A DNA stretch of 64,000 bases from assembly GCF_020883455.1 (NCBI RefSeq), contig NZ_CP086615.1:1302001-1366000 (forward strand), in the 5' to 3' direction. This document shows positions 1 through 9,137 of this stretch, piece by piece. How positions within the stretch are numbered: the stretch's first letter is position 1; each line of letters starts with the position of its first letter. This stretch comes from Spiribacter halobius. Its GTDB lineage: Bacteria; Pseudomonadota; Gammaproteobacteria; Nitrococcales; Nitrococcaceae. The position numbers and the translations under genes were made by a program. A model generated the notes under the pieces. It was given only the letters and a program-made list of their open reading frames with translations. It did not search any database and was not told where the DNA came from.

Positions 1-1
1 C

Positions 2-2575
2 AACAAGCTGCCGCGCAAGCAGCAGGCGTCGTGGTGGCAACGCCTGCTAGATCAGTTCAACAACATCCTGATTATCATCCTGCTGATTGCTGGCGCCATC
101 AGCGTTGCTCTTGGCGCCTTCGTTGATGCGGGCGCCATCTTCGGCGTGGTGCTGATCAACGCCGCCATCGGCTATCTCCAAGAGGGGCGAGCCGAGAAGG
201 CGCTCCAGAGCATCAGGGGCATGCTCTCGCCGCGAGCCACTGTACGTCGCCAAGGCCAGCGTCGCGGCATCCCTGCGGCGGAGGTGGTGCCAGGGGATAT
301 CGTGATCGTGGAAAGCGGGGATCGCGTGCCCGCGGACCTACGGCTGGTGGCCCTGTCTTCGCTGCGGACCCAGGAAGCGGCGCTGAGCGGCGAGTCGACG
401 CCAGTCGACAAGTCAACGGCGCCCGTGATGGCAGATACGGATCTGGCTGAGCGACACTGCATGGCCTATGCCGGCACTCTCGTCGCGCAGGGCCGAGGCG
501 AAGGGGTGGTCGTCGCCACGGGCGCCGCCACTGAGATCGGGCACATCTCCCGGATGATCGGGGAGGTGGAACAGGTCCAGACCCCCCTGCTGCGTCAGCT
601 GGATCGTTTCGGCAAGCGCCTGGCGGTCATCATCCTGATGCTCGCGGCGGCCATGGCTGCGTTTGGTGTCTTTGTTCATGGCCAGAACTGGGAGCAGATG
701 TTCTTCGCCGCGGTCGGTCTCGCGGTCGCGGCGATTCCACAGGGGCTGCCGGCCGTCATCAGCGTCACGCTCGCACTCGGCGTGCAGGCGATGGCCAGGC
801 GCAACGCCATTATCCGGCGGCTGCCGGCTGTCGAGACGCTGGGCTGCATCTCGGCCATCTTCACCGACAAGACCGGCACGCTCACCCGGAACGAGATGAC
901 TGTGACCGCGATCGTCCTGGCGAACCGGTCGATCGAGGTCAGGGGCGTTGGCTACGCGCCGGAGGGTTCGTTCCGCGCCGGGGATGATGCGCTCGATGAG
1001 CCCGCCAGTGAGCCTGTGTTGCGCCGATGCCTTGAAGCCGGCGTGCTCTGCAATGAAGCGACAGTTTCAATGGACGGGCAGGAGAGCTGGCGCGTGCACG
1101 GGGACCCCACGGAAGGGGCATTGATTGTGGTAGCGGCGAAGGCCGGCCTCGACGCGGAGGCGGTCAGGCGAAGACACCGGCGACTGGATGTCATGCCCTT
1201 CGAATCCGAGCGCAAGTATATGGTCACCCTCGATCGAATGGATGATGGCAGCCTCATGGTTCATGCCAAGGGCGCGCCGGATGTGTTGCTCGAGATGTGC
1301 GACCGCGTCCGGGCTGAGGATGGTTATGACGAGCTCAATCGCGAGGACTGGCATGAGCGCATCGATAAGCTCTCCTCGGCTGGCCTGCGGGTGCTTGCGC
1401 TCGCGGAGAAGCCCGGCAAGGAGGGAGTAGCTCTGGGTGCTCCGGAGCAGACGGGTGGCTTTGCGTTGCTGGGGATTATGGGGCTGATTGATCCGCCTCG
1501 GGAGGATGCTGCGCGAGCCGTGGAGAGCTGCCGCAAGGCGGGTATTCGAACCAAGATGGTGACGGGGGATCACGCTCGCACAGCGAGCGCTATTGCCGAG
1601 ACTCTTGGCCTGACGCAGGGGCGGCAGGTCGTCACCGGCAAGGAGCTCGAGGGAATGGAGGACGCCGAGCTACGGCAGCGCGTACAGGAGGTGGACGTGT
1701 TCGCCCGGGCGTCGCCGGAACATAAGCTGCGCCTGGTTATGTCGGTCCAGGCTGGTGGCATGGTGTGCGCAATGACCGGTGACGGCGTGAACGATGCGCC
1801 GGCGTTACGGCGCGCGGACGTCGGGGTCGCCATGGGGATCAACGGCACCGAGGCCTCGAAGGAGGCCGCGGAAATGGTATTGGCCGATGACAACTTCGCT
1901 ACCATCGTCAGTGCGGTCGAGGAAGGGCGCAAGGTCTATGACAACATCAAGAAGACCGTTGCCTTTCTCCTGCCGACCAACGGCGGCGAGAGCCTTGCGA
2001 TCCTCGTCGCTGTGCTAAGCGGTGCCACGCTGCCAATCACGCCGCTGCAGATCCTGTGGGTGAACATGGTGACCGCGGTAACCCTGGGCCTTGCGCTGGC
2101 CTTTGAGCCGGGAGAGGCTGACGTGATGCGGCGACCGCCGCGGGACCCCGATGCGCCGATTCTCGACCTGTTCCTGATCTGGCGGGTATTGTTCGTATCC
2201 GCGCTCCTCGTGGTTTCAGTCTACGGGGTGTTCCTATGGGCGCTCGCCTCCGGGACTGATATCTCCGCGGCACGCTCTGCGGCGGTGAATACGCTGGTGG
2301 TCGGCGAGATCGTGTATCTGCTTAGCATTCGCCGCCTGACTGGCCGCTCGCTGTCATTTGACGGGCTCTTCGGCAGCCGGCCCGCGCTCATCGCGATCGC
2401 GCTCGTAGTTCTCGTGCAAATGGCGTGGACTTACATACCGTCCTTACAGCTGCTATTCGGCAGTGCGTTCCTGACTGCGAATGACTGGATAATAATTGGT
2501 GTGATCGGGCTGGCGATCTTCCTGGCACTCGAGGTAGAGAAGAGCCTTTGGCGGTATTTCAGCCGGGCGATTTAG
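2..2575 (+). CDS. P2-type cation-transporting ATPase (5' end outside window)
   Basis: Membrane pump that couples ATP hydrolysis to cation transport; relatives are called Ca2+ or 'cation' transporting PacL/CtpF-like ATPases. The frame is open from base 2, so about 857 residues are visible and only the N-terminal cytoplasmic part of the family is missing. Visible parts in order: M1/M2 pair, actuator loop with SGES, M3/M4 with IPQGLPAV, phosphorylation motif DKTGTLT, nucleotide-binding domain, hinge TGDGVNDAPAL, and a six-helix C-terminal bundle with LWVNMVTAVTLGLALAFEP. The M4 motif has Gln where SERCA-type pumps have the cation-binding Glu (PEGLP). The M6 motif lacks the SERCA Asp, as I recall is usual for bacterial relatives. 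The ion is therefore uncertain. Acetate kinase follows on the opposite strand. Confidence 0.9.
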   Translation, partial: NKLPRKQQASWWQRLLDQFNNILIIILLIAGAISVALGAFVDAGAIFGVVLINAAIGYLQEGRAEKALQSIRGMLSPRATVRRQGQRRGIPAAEVVPGDIVIVESGDRVPADLRLVALSSLRTQEAALSGESTPVDKSTAPVMADTDLAERHCMAYAGTLVAQGRGEGVVVATGAATEIGHISRMIGEVEQVQTPLLRQLDRFGKRLAVIILMLAAAMAAFGVFVHGQNWEQMFFAAVGLAVAAIPQGLPAVISVTLALGVQAMARRNAIIRRLPAVETLGCISAIFTDKTGTLTRNEMTVTAIVLANRSIEVRGVGYAPEGSFRAGDDALDEPASEPVLRRCLEAGVLCNEATVSMDGQESWRVHGDPTEGALIVVAAKAGLDAEAVRRRHRRLDVMPFESERKYMVTLDRMDDGSLMVHAKGAPDVLLEMCDRVRAEDGYDELNREDWHERIDKLSSAGLRVLALAEKPGKEGVALGAPEQTGGFALLGIMGLIDPPREDAARAVESCRKAGIRTKMVTGDHARTASAIAETLGLTQGRQVVTGKELEGMEDAELRQRVQEVDVFARASPEHKLRLVMSVQAGGMVCAMTGDGVNDAPALRRADVGVAMGINGTEASKEAAEMVLADDNFATIVSAVEEGRKVYDNIKKTVAFLLPTNGGESLAILVAVLSGATLPITPLQILWVNMVTAVTLGLALAFEPGEADVMRRPPRDPDAPILDLFLIWRVLFVSALLVVSVYGVFLWALASGTDISAARSAAVNTLVVGEIVYLLSIRRLTGRSLSFDGLFGSRPALIAIALVVLVQMAWTYIPSLQLLFGSAFLTANDWIIIGVIGLAIFLALEVEKSLWRYFSRAI

Positions 2576-2693
2576 TTGGCCGCCCACACGTTTGCTCCAG
2601 CCCGTCGAAGACGCGACAAGGCCAAAGCCATGCCAGCATCCGCTTTCCGCTACGGCGGATAATGGCTAGGGGGCGGTTCGAGGGAGCGTTCCC

Positions 2694-3929
2694 CTAGGTC
2701 GCTGCCTCGGTATGGCCATGGCGCGCCTGCTCCTGGTAAATGGCAAGCGTGTGCTCCGCGAGCATGCGTTCCTCATCCGTGGGTATTACCCACCCGCGCA
2801 CGGCGCTGTCCGGAGTTGTAATCGCAGCATCATTGCGCTCATTAGCCCTTGGCTCCAGGCGCAGGCCGAGCCAGGTTAGGCCCTCGGCGATACGCCTGCG
2901 AATCTCCGGTGCATGCTCACCGACGCCGGCGGTGAATATCAGCGCGTCGAGCCCGCCGAGCGCGGCGGTCAGCGAGCCGATTTCTCGCACTGCCCGGTAG
3001 ACGAACAGATCAATGGCCTCGCGCGCTGCCGGGCTATCGCTGTTCAGCAGCTCACGCATATTGTCGCTGACCCCGGAGACCCCATAGATGCCGCTTTGGT
3101 GGTTGAGAAGGTCCTCTACCTCTTCGACCGAAAAGCCGAGGCTGCCTATAAGGTGGAGCACGATACCGGGATCCAGGGCGCCGCTGCGCCGACCCATGGG
3201 AAGGCCATCCAGAGTGGTAAAGCCCATCGTTGTCGCCACGCTGCGCCCCGCCTGCAACGCGCAAAGGCTCGCGCCATGACCAAGGTGCGCGACAATGGTG
3301 CGCCCACGGGCGGCGGCCGCGTCGTAACCGGGAAGGACGCGCGCGATGTATTCGTAGGAAAGCCCGTGGAATCCATAGCGGATTATTCCCTCGTCCCGAT
3401 ACCGCCGCGGGAGCGCATACCACTGGGCAACGGGGGGCTGGGTGCGGTGAAAGGCGGTATCGAAGCAGGCTACCTGCAGGAGCTCCGGTCGGGACGCGTA
3501 GAGGCGCTTTGCCGGCATGAGATTGTGAGGCTGGTGTTTTGGGGCCAGGGGCTCGAGCGCGGCCAGGCGTGCGAGGACCTCGGCATCGATAGCCACGGGG
3601 CCACTAAAATGCATCCCCCCGTGAACGACACGATGTCCGACGGCCGAAATGCCGCCGAAATCGGCGGCGTACTCCGCTAGCCAATCGAGCAAACGCTCGA
3701 GGATTGTCTCGGGGTCAATCTCATGCGCGCCGAATTGCGGGCCCGCCAGGCGTGCGCCGTCGCCGTTTACCGCAAGGCATGATGGCGCGTCAGGGAGACC
3801 GGTAACGTCGACCTCGAGCAAACGCATGAGGTCTTCGCCGTCGCCTCCTTGTGAGAAGACCGCGCATTTGATGCTGGAGGAGCCTGCGTTGAGAGCGAGG
3901 ATAGTCCTCGCCCCGATGTTGGTACTCAT
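2694..3929 (-). CDS. ackA: Acetate kinase
   Basis: Interconverts acetate + ATP and acetyl phosphate + ADP, giving substrate-level ATP in fermentation. The protein has 411 residues, the usual length. Family motifs are all present: N-terminal LNAGSSSIKC, GHRVVHGG, CFDTAFH, GFHGLSYEYIA, LGHGASLCA, MGRRSGALDPG and FTAGVGEHAPEIR. The frame stays open further upstream (to 4037), but the homologous part starts at ATG 3929, preceded by purine-rich AAGG and GAAGG stretches. It converges with the cation ATPase. No phosphotransacetylase gene is visible nearby. An FNR-family regulator and stress genes follow within a few kb, which fits a low-oxygen role (inference). I saw no good FNR box immediately upstream. 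Confidence 0.95.
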   Translation of the reverse strand: MSTNIGARTILALNAGSSSIKCAVFSQGGDGEDLMRLLEVDVTGLPDAPSCLAVNGDGARLAGPQFGAHEIDPETILERLLDWLAEYAADFGGISAVGHRVVHGGMHFSGPVAIDAEVLARLAALEPLAPKHQPHNLMPAKRLYASRPELLQVACFDTAFHRTQPPVAQWYALPRRYRDEGIIRYGFHGLSYEYIARVLPGYDAAAARGRTIVAHLGHGASLCALQAGRSVATTMGFTTLDGLPMGRRSGALDPGIVLHLIGSLGFSVEEVEDLLNHQSGIYGVSGVSDNMRELLNSDSPAAREAIDLFVYRAVREIGSLTAALGGLDALIFTAGVGEHAPEIRRRIAEGLTWLGLRLEPRANERNDAAITTPDSAVRGWVIPTDEERMLAEHTLAIYQEQARHGHTEAAT

Positions 3930-4099
3930 GCCTTCATTGCGCCTTGCGCTCGCCTCGGAATCAGGGTGCTCCGCGCATCCGCCGGGCACGCAATCAGCCG
4001 TCATGATCTTCAATCCTCGACATGGCACAAGCCGCACTCGGCGGGCACGTGCAAAGATGCGGCCTTGCTGTGGTCAGGCCTTCTTTCCAATGAGGCGGT

Positions 4100-4294
4100 T
4101 CACGGGAAACCTGGCGGATTCCATTCCTCCATCATCTTGAGGCGTGCAGCCTCGAGGCGCTCGGACATCAGAGACGAGAACCGCTTGAGCACGCGGTACC
4201 CGAAATCGGGGTCCCGCTCGCACTCTATCCCGGCGGCGGGACCATACCTACAGGGTAAGTCCATTCTCCGCCGGGCGTTGTTGCGCAAGATCAA
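4100..4294 (-). pseudogene. Fragment resembling the C-terminal part of a cNMP-binding (Crp-like) protein
   Basis: A 64-residue open stretch contains DPDFGYRVLKRFSSLMSERL followed by EAARLKMMEEW. This resembles the end of the cyclic-nucleotide-binding domain and dimer helix of Crp/Fnr-like proteins. A stop codon lies just upstream in frame, no HTH follows, and the only start would be TTG. I read it as a remnant. The family call is from pattern memory and is tentative. Confidence 0.4.
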
Positions 4295-4799
4295 GGTCTC
4301 TCACGGACTGCGAGCTCGGTCGGATCGACGCGGGGCTGGCCATCCTCACTGTTCCTTGGCGAGTGCGGCGTCGCTGCAGAGCATGCCGATCTTTACGAGG
4401 CGGCGCGCGAGCGCGTCCGCTGCGGCGATCCGGTCGGGCGCCTCCGGCGCGGGTTCGCCGGTCCTGGATGCTTGTTCTTCCCTGCCAGCCAGTCAGTGAT
4501 TGCCGCCCGCGGTGACCAGCCGCTGCAGCATCCTCCGGTTCTCCATCAGGGTGCCAGTCTTTTGCGTGAAGATGACTTGAGCGGCTTCGAGCGTTTCCAT
4601 GGCGAAGAGCATCAGGATCATGCCCCCTGAGCACCGACGCTCTGAGGGATGACGCCGATCAACTCTGCCTGGCACCGAATACGTAAACTCGTATCGACTT
4701 CGTACAAACGCGGTGCGCTGCCGCCTGCCGTGGGTCCTCGGACTGCACTAGCTGCGTTACGGGAGTGCACAGGCCCCACCTCAACGTGAGGAAGCCGCC
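4295..4799. other. Intergenic stretch without a convincing gene
   Basis: Between the Crp-like fragment and the ATP-grasp gene. A minus-strand stretch (4493-4675) ends in QKTGTLMENRRMLQRLV and may be a remnant of an unrecognised gene. It has no homologous start and no ribosome-binding site. The last 20 bases hold the GAGGAAG ribosome-binding site of the next gene. Confidence 0.4.
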
Positions 4800-6104
4800 A
4801 TGGCATGGAACGTATTCGTCCTCGGCTTCGATGAACTTGGCGAGAGATTGCTCCCGGCGTTGCAGCACGCCGAGGAATACGCGTTCCACCCGTTGTTGCC
4901 GCTTGAGGAAGCCGTTCACGCCGAGCAGTACGATGTTGACAAGCTGCTCGATGACGCTGTCGCCGAGCTCGAGGTCTTCCCGGCGCGGGTTGATGCCGTC
5001 GTTGGTTACTGGGACTTCCCGACCAGCGCGCTGATGCCGTTGATCCGGCAGCGCTTCGGGCTACGCGGGCCAAGCTTGGAGGCGGTGCTGAAATGCGAGC
5101 ACAAGTACTGGAGTCGGCTCGAGCAGGCGCGTTCGGTGTCGGGCTGTGTCCCGCCCTTCCAGGTCCTCGACCCTTTCGGCGACGATCCAGTCAGCCAGGT
5201 TCAGCTCGGGTACCCCTTCTGGATCAAACCGGTAAAGGGGCATTCGTCACAGCTCGGTTTTCGTGTAGATGATCCCGAGACGCTGACTGCCGTCTTGCCC
5301 AGAATCCGTGAGGGCATAGGACGTCTGGCTGAGCCCTTCACGCAGATCGCGAGTCTCGCCCGTTTGCCCGAAGAAATACGATTGGTGACCGGCCACCACT
5401 GTATTCTTGAGGGGCTGATCTCCGCCGGGCGGCAGTGCACGCTGGAAGGCTACGTGCTTCGCGGGGAGGTACACGTCTACGGTGTCATTGACACCGTGCG
5501 TGACCAACGGCACCGCTCGGTGCTCTCACGTTACGTCTATCCCTCGTCCCTGCCGGATGCCGTCCAGCACAGGATGATCTCTTGCGCACGGCGCTTTATC
5601 GAGCACATCGGCTATGACGACGCCCCGTTCAATATCGAGTTTTACTATGACGGTCGCAGCGACCGGATCTGGCTGCTTGAGGTGAATGCGCGCCTGTCCC
5701 GCTCGCACAGCGCGATCTTTCTACTGGTGGATGGAGCACCACACCTTCAGGTGATGGTCGATGTGGCGCTCGGTCTAAAACCGCGCATGCCGCATCGGCG
5801 TGGGCGCTATGCGGTGGCAGCAAAGCACATGATGCGGGTTTTTGCGGACGGCATCGTGCGGAGCGTGCCGTCGCCGGAGGACATCGCGCGTGTGGAACGC
5901 CGATTCCCGGGCACCGTGGTGGAGATCAACGTTCGCCCCGGCATGCAGCTATCCGAGTTGCTGCATCAGGACGAATACTCCTATGAGCTTGGCGTCGTGT
6001 TCACCGGTGCCGGGGACGAGGCACAGCTGGGCGAACGGCTGCGGATCTGCGAGTCGCTGCTGCCGTTCGAAATCGATCCGGTCGGGCAGCGCGCCAGCGC
6101 TTGA
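4800..6104 (+). CDS. ATP-grasp domain protein (carboxylate-amine ligase-like)
   Basis: A 434-residue protein with an ATP-grasp architecture like the carbamoyl-phosphate synthase L chain or biotin carboxylase. It has a Rossmann-like N-terminus (FVLGFDELGERLL), a lysine segment (YPFWIKPVKGHSSQLGF), a central beta region (EGYVLRGEVHVYGVID) and the metal-binding end (PFNIEFYYD...IWLLEVNARLSRSHS), where E and N would bind Mg-ATP. Such enzymes join a carboxylate to an amine or thiol through an acyl-phosphate; the substrate cannot be told. Start ATG 4800 follows GAGGAAG by a few bases. It stands alone, next to ackA and an FNR-type regulator. Confidence 0.85.
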   Translation: MAWNVFVLGFDELGERLLPALQHAEEYAFHPLLPLEEAVHAEQYDVDKLLDDAVAELEVFPARVDAVVGYWDFPTSALMPLIRQRFGLRGPSLEAVLKCEHKYWSRLEQARSVSGCVPPFQVLDPFGDDPVSQVQLGYPFWIKPVKGHSSQLGFRVDDPETLTAVLPRIREGIGRLAEPFTQIASLARLPEEIRLVTGHHCILEGLISAGRQCTLEGYVLRGEVHVYGVIDTVRDQRHRSVLSRYVYPSSLPDAVQHRMISCARRFIEHIGYDDAPFNIEFYYDGRSDRIWLLEVNARLSRSHSAIFLLVDGAPHLQVMVDVALGLKPRMPHRRGRYAVAAKHMMRVFADGIVRSVPSPEDIARVERRFPGTVVEINVRPGMQLSELLHQDEYSYELGVVFTGAGDEAQLGERLRICESLLPFEIDPVGQRASA

Positions 6105-6218
6105 GTCACTGACCGGCTTCCTGGGCTCGCCACCAAGGTGTGCGTCTTCCAATGCTGCAACCGCTTCGGCAGCAGCGCGGACCTGCTAAAGCCCGACTTG
6201 ATGCGTCAAGCGGCGTGG

Positions 6219-6539
6219 TCATGGGGCGTCAGGCGGCCATCGAATGCTGATCTCGTCGGGACAGAACCCACATTTGACAGCGTGGGCATGCGCCTTAACC
6301 GGGTTTGGGAAGCGTAGTGCTGCACCATCCTCGTGGACGAGCAGCCGCCTCCCCGGCCCCGGCTTCCGGCTGCGGGTCGGACTGGTCCAGGCCCATAGCA
6401 CGTAGTCGCCGGAGCCGTCCCAGGCCGGCTCAATCTGGCATCCGCGGAAGCCGGGATTGTGCGTCAGCGCCGCTACCTCACAACTGTGCAGAGACTCAGA
6501 CGCGGCGGTGCGGGATCGTAACTGGTTGGTCAAGACCAT
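6219..6539 (-). CDS. Small hypothetical protein, 106 aa
   Basis: Not recognised. The case for a real gene is an unusually strong ribosome-binding site, AGGAGGAG about six bases upstream of ATG 6539, together with protein-like composition (VLWAWTSP, LLVHEDGAALRFPNPVKAHAHAV, CGFCPDEISI). There is no signal peptide or membrane segment. It converges with the ATP-grasp gene. The high-GC context makes chance ORFs common, so confidence rests mainly on the ribosome-binding site. Confidence 0.55.
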   Translation of the reverse strand: MVLTNQLRSRTAASESLHSCEVAALTHNPGFRGCQIEPAWDGSGDYVLWAWTSPTRSRKPGPGRRLLVHEDGAALRFPNPVKAHAHAVKCGFCPDEISIRWPPDAP

Positions 6540-6993
6540 GATCAGCTCCTCCTGCTAGCGGCGGGTGCAGCGGGGACGACATACCAAGCGCTCTGGAAAA
6601 CTGCCCGCTGCGGTGTTTATCGCTTTGCCGTTACGCTGCCTGCGTTTGTCACGTTACGCACTGATCATCGTCAATTATCATACAGTCGTAATGTGGTATT
6701 CATTCACAGCGTGTTGTTTTTCGTCGCGCTATGTGCACGAGTGCTTCCTTGTGTTCGCCGCATGCGGGAGACCATAATCTCTGGCTATTGATATCGGTTA
6801 AACCAGGATTTGGTCAGCTGACAGACGAACTTTGCGCAGCAAACTCATGAAAGAACTTTGATTGTGTGTCGGAAGAAGTTTGAAATGGGGGTTGCGGGGT
6901 GGCAGCGCCATATTAGGTGGCTTTTTAGCGGATTGTGCTTCTCAGAGTAAACGGCTAAGCCGTTCTCATACGGGGTCCGCGCAAGGGGGAAAA
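6540..6993. other. AT-richer intergenic region upstream of the FNR-type regulator
   Basis: About 450 bases between two divergent genes, clearly richer in A and T than its surroundings from about 6600. At 6788-6801 it has TTGATATCGGTTAA, which matches the FNR consensus TTGAT-N4-ATCAA at 8 of 10 positions and could serve autoregulation. No gene is convincing here. Confidence 0.5.
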
Positions 6994-7806
6994 GTGAACG
7001 GGAACGCAGATAAAGTGGGGGCTTCTACGAACGCTAATATCAGGTATGGCCCAAAAACGGCGCCTCTCGGCAATGATCTTGCTTTGCTTTACCCTCCACC
7101 CGCGCTCGATGACGACAGCCTGCTCAAGCTGAACAGTTTGGTGCGGCCGGTGCATTGCCTCCCGCGCCGCAGGGCCATTCTCTATCGCGCGGGTACACCC
7201 TGTCAGGCGATCTACGCCGTCAACTCCGGTGCCATGAAGAGCTACCGGATTACGGCGGCCGGGGAGCAGCAGGTCGCAGCTTTCCATCTGCCTGGAGAGT
7301 TTCTGGGACTTTCTGGCCTCGCGCGCGGGTACCACCCATTCAGCGCAGAGGCGTTGCAGCTGACAAGCATTTGTGTTCTGCCCTTCGAACGACTCTCGGA
7401 GCTTGCGCATGAGGTTCCGGCGCTTCAGCGTCAGCTGCTGCGCCTCCTGAGCAGTACAATCGCTCGTGAGGAGAGATTGTGGGAGGCCATGACCGGGCAT
7501 TCAGCAGATCGACGTCTGGCTTTCATGCTGATCGATCTTCGGAGGCGACTCCCGTCGCGGCGAACTGCTCCCGACGAGTTGCGGTTGCCGATGTCGCGAG
7601 CTGAACTGGGCAGTTGCGCAGGGTTGGCAGCGGAGACGACGAGCCGGGTTCTGCGCCGTTTCGAACGTAGTGGCTGGATTTCGAGTAGCGGGCGCACGAT
7701 CGTACTCCGTCGCCCCGAGGCGCTACGTCGCCTGGTGGGAGGGGAGGCGCGGGAAGCGGCAGCGCGATCTTCAGCAGCTCCCGATGGAGCCCGCCAGCAA
7801 AGATAG
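6994..7806 (+). CDS. Crp/Fnr-family transcription regulator
   Basis: A 270-residue DNA-binding regulator. Residues about 35-150 form the cNMP-type jelly roll (YRAGTPCQAIYAVNSGAMKSY, then FHLPGEFLGL), followed by a long dimer helix and a C-terminal winged HTH. The recognition helix carries E214, S217 and R218 in ETTSRVLRRF, the residues by which FNR reads TTGAT half-sites. The N-terminal cysteine cluster of FNR/ANR is absent; only isolated Cys at about 55 and 70 remain in the sensory half. It therefore looks more like DNR-type regulators, and its signal is unknown. GTG 6994 is chosen as start because AAGGGGG lies just upstream; the frame is open further back to 6862. FNR-type boxes near hsp20, cfa and the phasin-like gene are plausible targets. 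Confidence 0.88.
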   Translation: MNGNADKVGASTNANIRYGPKTAPLGNDLALLYPPPALDDDSLLKLNSLVRPVHCLPRRRAILYRAGTPCQAIYAVNSGAMKSYRITAAGEQQVAAFHLPGEFLGLSGLARGYHPFSAEALQLTSICVLPFERLSELAHEVPALQRQLLRLLSSTIAREERLWEAMTGHSADRRLAFMLIDLRRRLPSRRTAPDELRLPMSRAELGSCAGLAAETTSRVLRRFERSGWISSSGRTIVLRRPEALRRLVGGEAREAAARSSAAPDGARQQR

Positions 7807-7920
7807 CGGGCCCTACCGGAAAAAGGGGCCGGCGCCTGTCCTGAGAGCGGACCATTGATGTCTGCGGCTTGTCCGCTAACTCGCGGCGACGCCGGCCGGG
7901 TTAACGCTGGGCGTTGCCAC

Positions 7921-8424
7921 TCAGCGTGCGGCTGGTGCTGACGTGTTCTGTTGACCTTGTCGACCACTCGCCGGTGACGTCTGCGCGCTGAGATCTCCCT
8001 GTGCGGGCCCGTTGTGCATCGTTTTGTCAATGGATGGCGGGAGCGCGAAGGTGCTGAGTACCTGAAGGCTGCGGGATAGGCTGCTTCCGAGGCTCTCGGC
8101 CTGATCGAACCAAGCCTCCCAGAGTCGGGCCCTCAGGTCGATACCGCTACGGGCCATCGAACCGGTGAGTTCCGTTAGTCCGTTTAGGGGAAGCGTGCAT
8201 CCTGAGTCCGACTCAATCGTATCGATCGCTTCCCGTTCCAGCTCAAGGGTCTTCCTGACGGCTTCGCGGGCGTTCTGCAGCTCTTTACGATAGGTGTCGT
8301 CCAAATGCGACGGATCCTTCCCCAGCTCTTCCAGCGCATGAATAGAAGCGTTCAGGAATTCCTCGTTCACGGTGAACCACCGTTGGAAAATTTCGGCGGC
8401 GTTGCCGTAATTCGATTGTGTCAT
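7921..8424 (-). CDS. Phasin-like protein
   Basis: A 167-residue, mostly helical protein starting MTQSNYGNAAEIFQRWF. It has long amphipathic segments (REAVRKTLELEREAIDTI; RARLWEAWFDQAESLGSSL) and a low-complexity Ser/Pro/Gln tail. This pattern is typical of phasins, which coat PHA granules, though no signature proves it. AAAGGGAG lies 8 bases before ATG 8424. A split phaC gene lies 8 kb away and another phasin end lies at the window edge. A likely FNR-dependent promoter at 8675-8717 would give a leader of about 240 nt. Confidence 0.55.
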   Translation of the reverse strand: MTQSNYGNAAEIFQRWFTVNEEFLNASIHALEELGKDPSHLDDTYRKELQNAREAVRKTLELEREAIDTIESDSGCTLPLNGLTELTGSMARSGIDLRARLWEAWFDQAESLGSSLSRSLQVLSTFALPPSIDKTMHNGPAQGDLSAQTSPASGRQGQQNTSAPAAR

Positions 8425-9137
8425 TGTGGGGCTCCCTTTGCTGTCTTGTGGCTATTTCCGCAGCGTGTACGCGCTCGGGTGTGTTTGCTAGCTAGAGTTC
8501 CGGGTGCCACTAGATTCGGAGTCTCTCCGAATATTGCGGTAAACTGTTTCTCAAAAGTCTCAGGCACGTCCTGATCAGGGTATCGCGGCGCAACCAGTCG
8601 CTCATGGCCTGATCGCCTTTGGTTCGAGATGATTTCGACTCCTCAACATTCGGTTCTGATCCTGTCACCAACGCATATTAAACGACCTCATATCGCGACT
8701 CGGTTGACGAATATCAACGCTCCGGTGAAAGAGGGATAAGTCCGATGGACGGCACCGATCCCATGTGCGGATGAGATCTCGCCGTGGGGCCTTCTTGCTG
8801 ATGCGGTCGCCCGCGCCAGGCTGACTGCCTGTCGTTGGGCGTCACTGATAACCGACTGAGCTCGAGCTCCAGCGAGGTTCCTAGACGGCCGTGGCATCGG
8901 CCGTCCCGGAGCAGCGCTAAGACCAACCGGCCGGAACTCAAGCGCCCGGTGGTGCGGAGTGGCCGCGGTGCCGGAGCCGCACAAGGTTGCTGACCAGGTG
9001 TCGGGACGCTTCTGTCGAGGTCAGGGGGCGCGCGCGTCCTCTTGACCGGAGAGGCCCACTACGACGACGGCTGTATAGACGGACGGAACGGCGGTTGTCG
9101 CCCGTCCCCACGATGGTGTGTCCACCACCTCAAGAGC
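8425..9137. other. Long intergenic region with one FNR-type box
   Basis: Some 700 bases between the phasin-like and UspA genes. The part from 8440 to 8720 is AT-richer and holds the FNR-type box and -10 element described separately. Short frames in 8688-8984 lack ribosome-binding sites and coding character. A small RNA cannot be excluded, but nothing positive supports one. Confidence 0.5.
8675..8717 (-). promoter_or_regulatory. FNR-type box with -10 element upstream of phasin-like gene
   Basis: Minus-strand TTGATATTCGTCAA (8717 to 8704) matches TTGAT-N4-ATCAA at 9 of 10 positions. About 23 bases downstream is TAATAT (8680 to 8675), a fair -10 element. This is close to class II FNR geometry, with the box centred near -41.5. 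The gene start is at 8424. Confidence 0.6.

Noticed and set aside
4248-4675. Minus-strand frames ending in QKTGTLMENRRMLQRLV as a gene
   Set aside because: No family recognised, no ribosome-binding site, short; noted only as a possible remnant.
6200-6212. 13-mer GATGCGTCAAGCG repeated at 10713-10725, both between convergent genes
   Set aside because: Only two copies were seen and only one forms a hairpin (CTTGA/TCAAG); probably coincidence.
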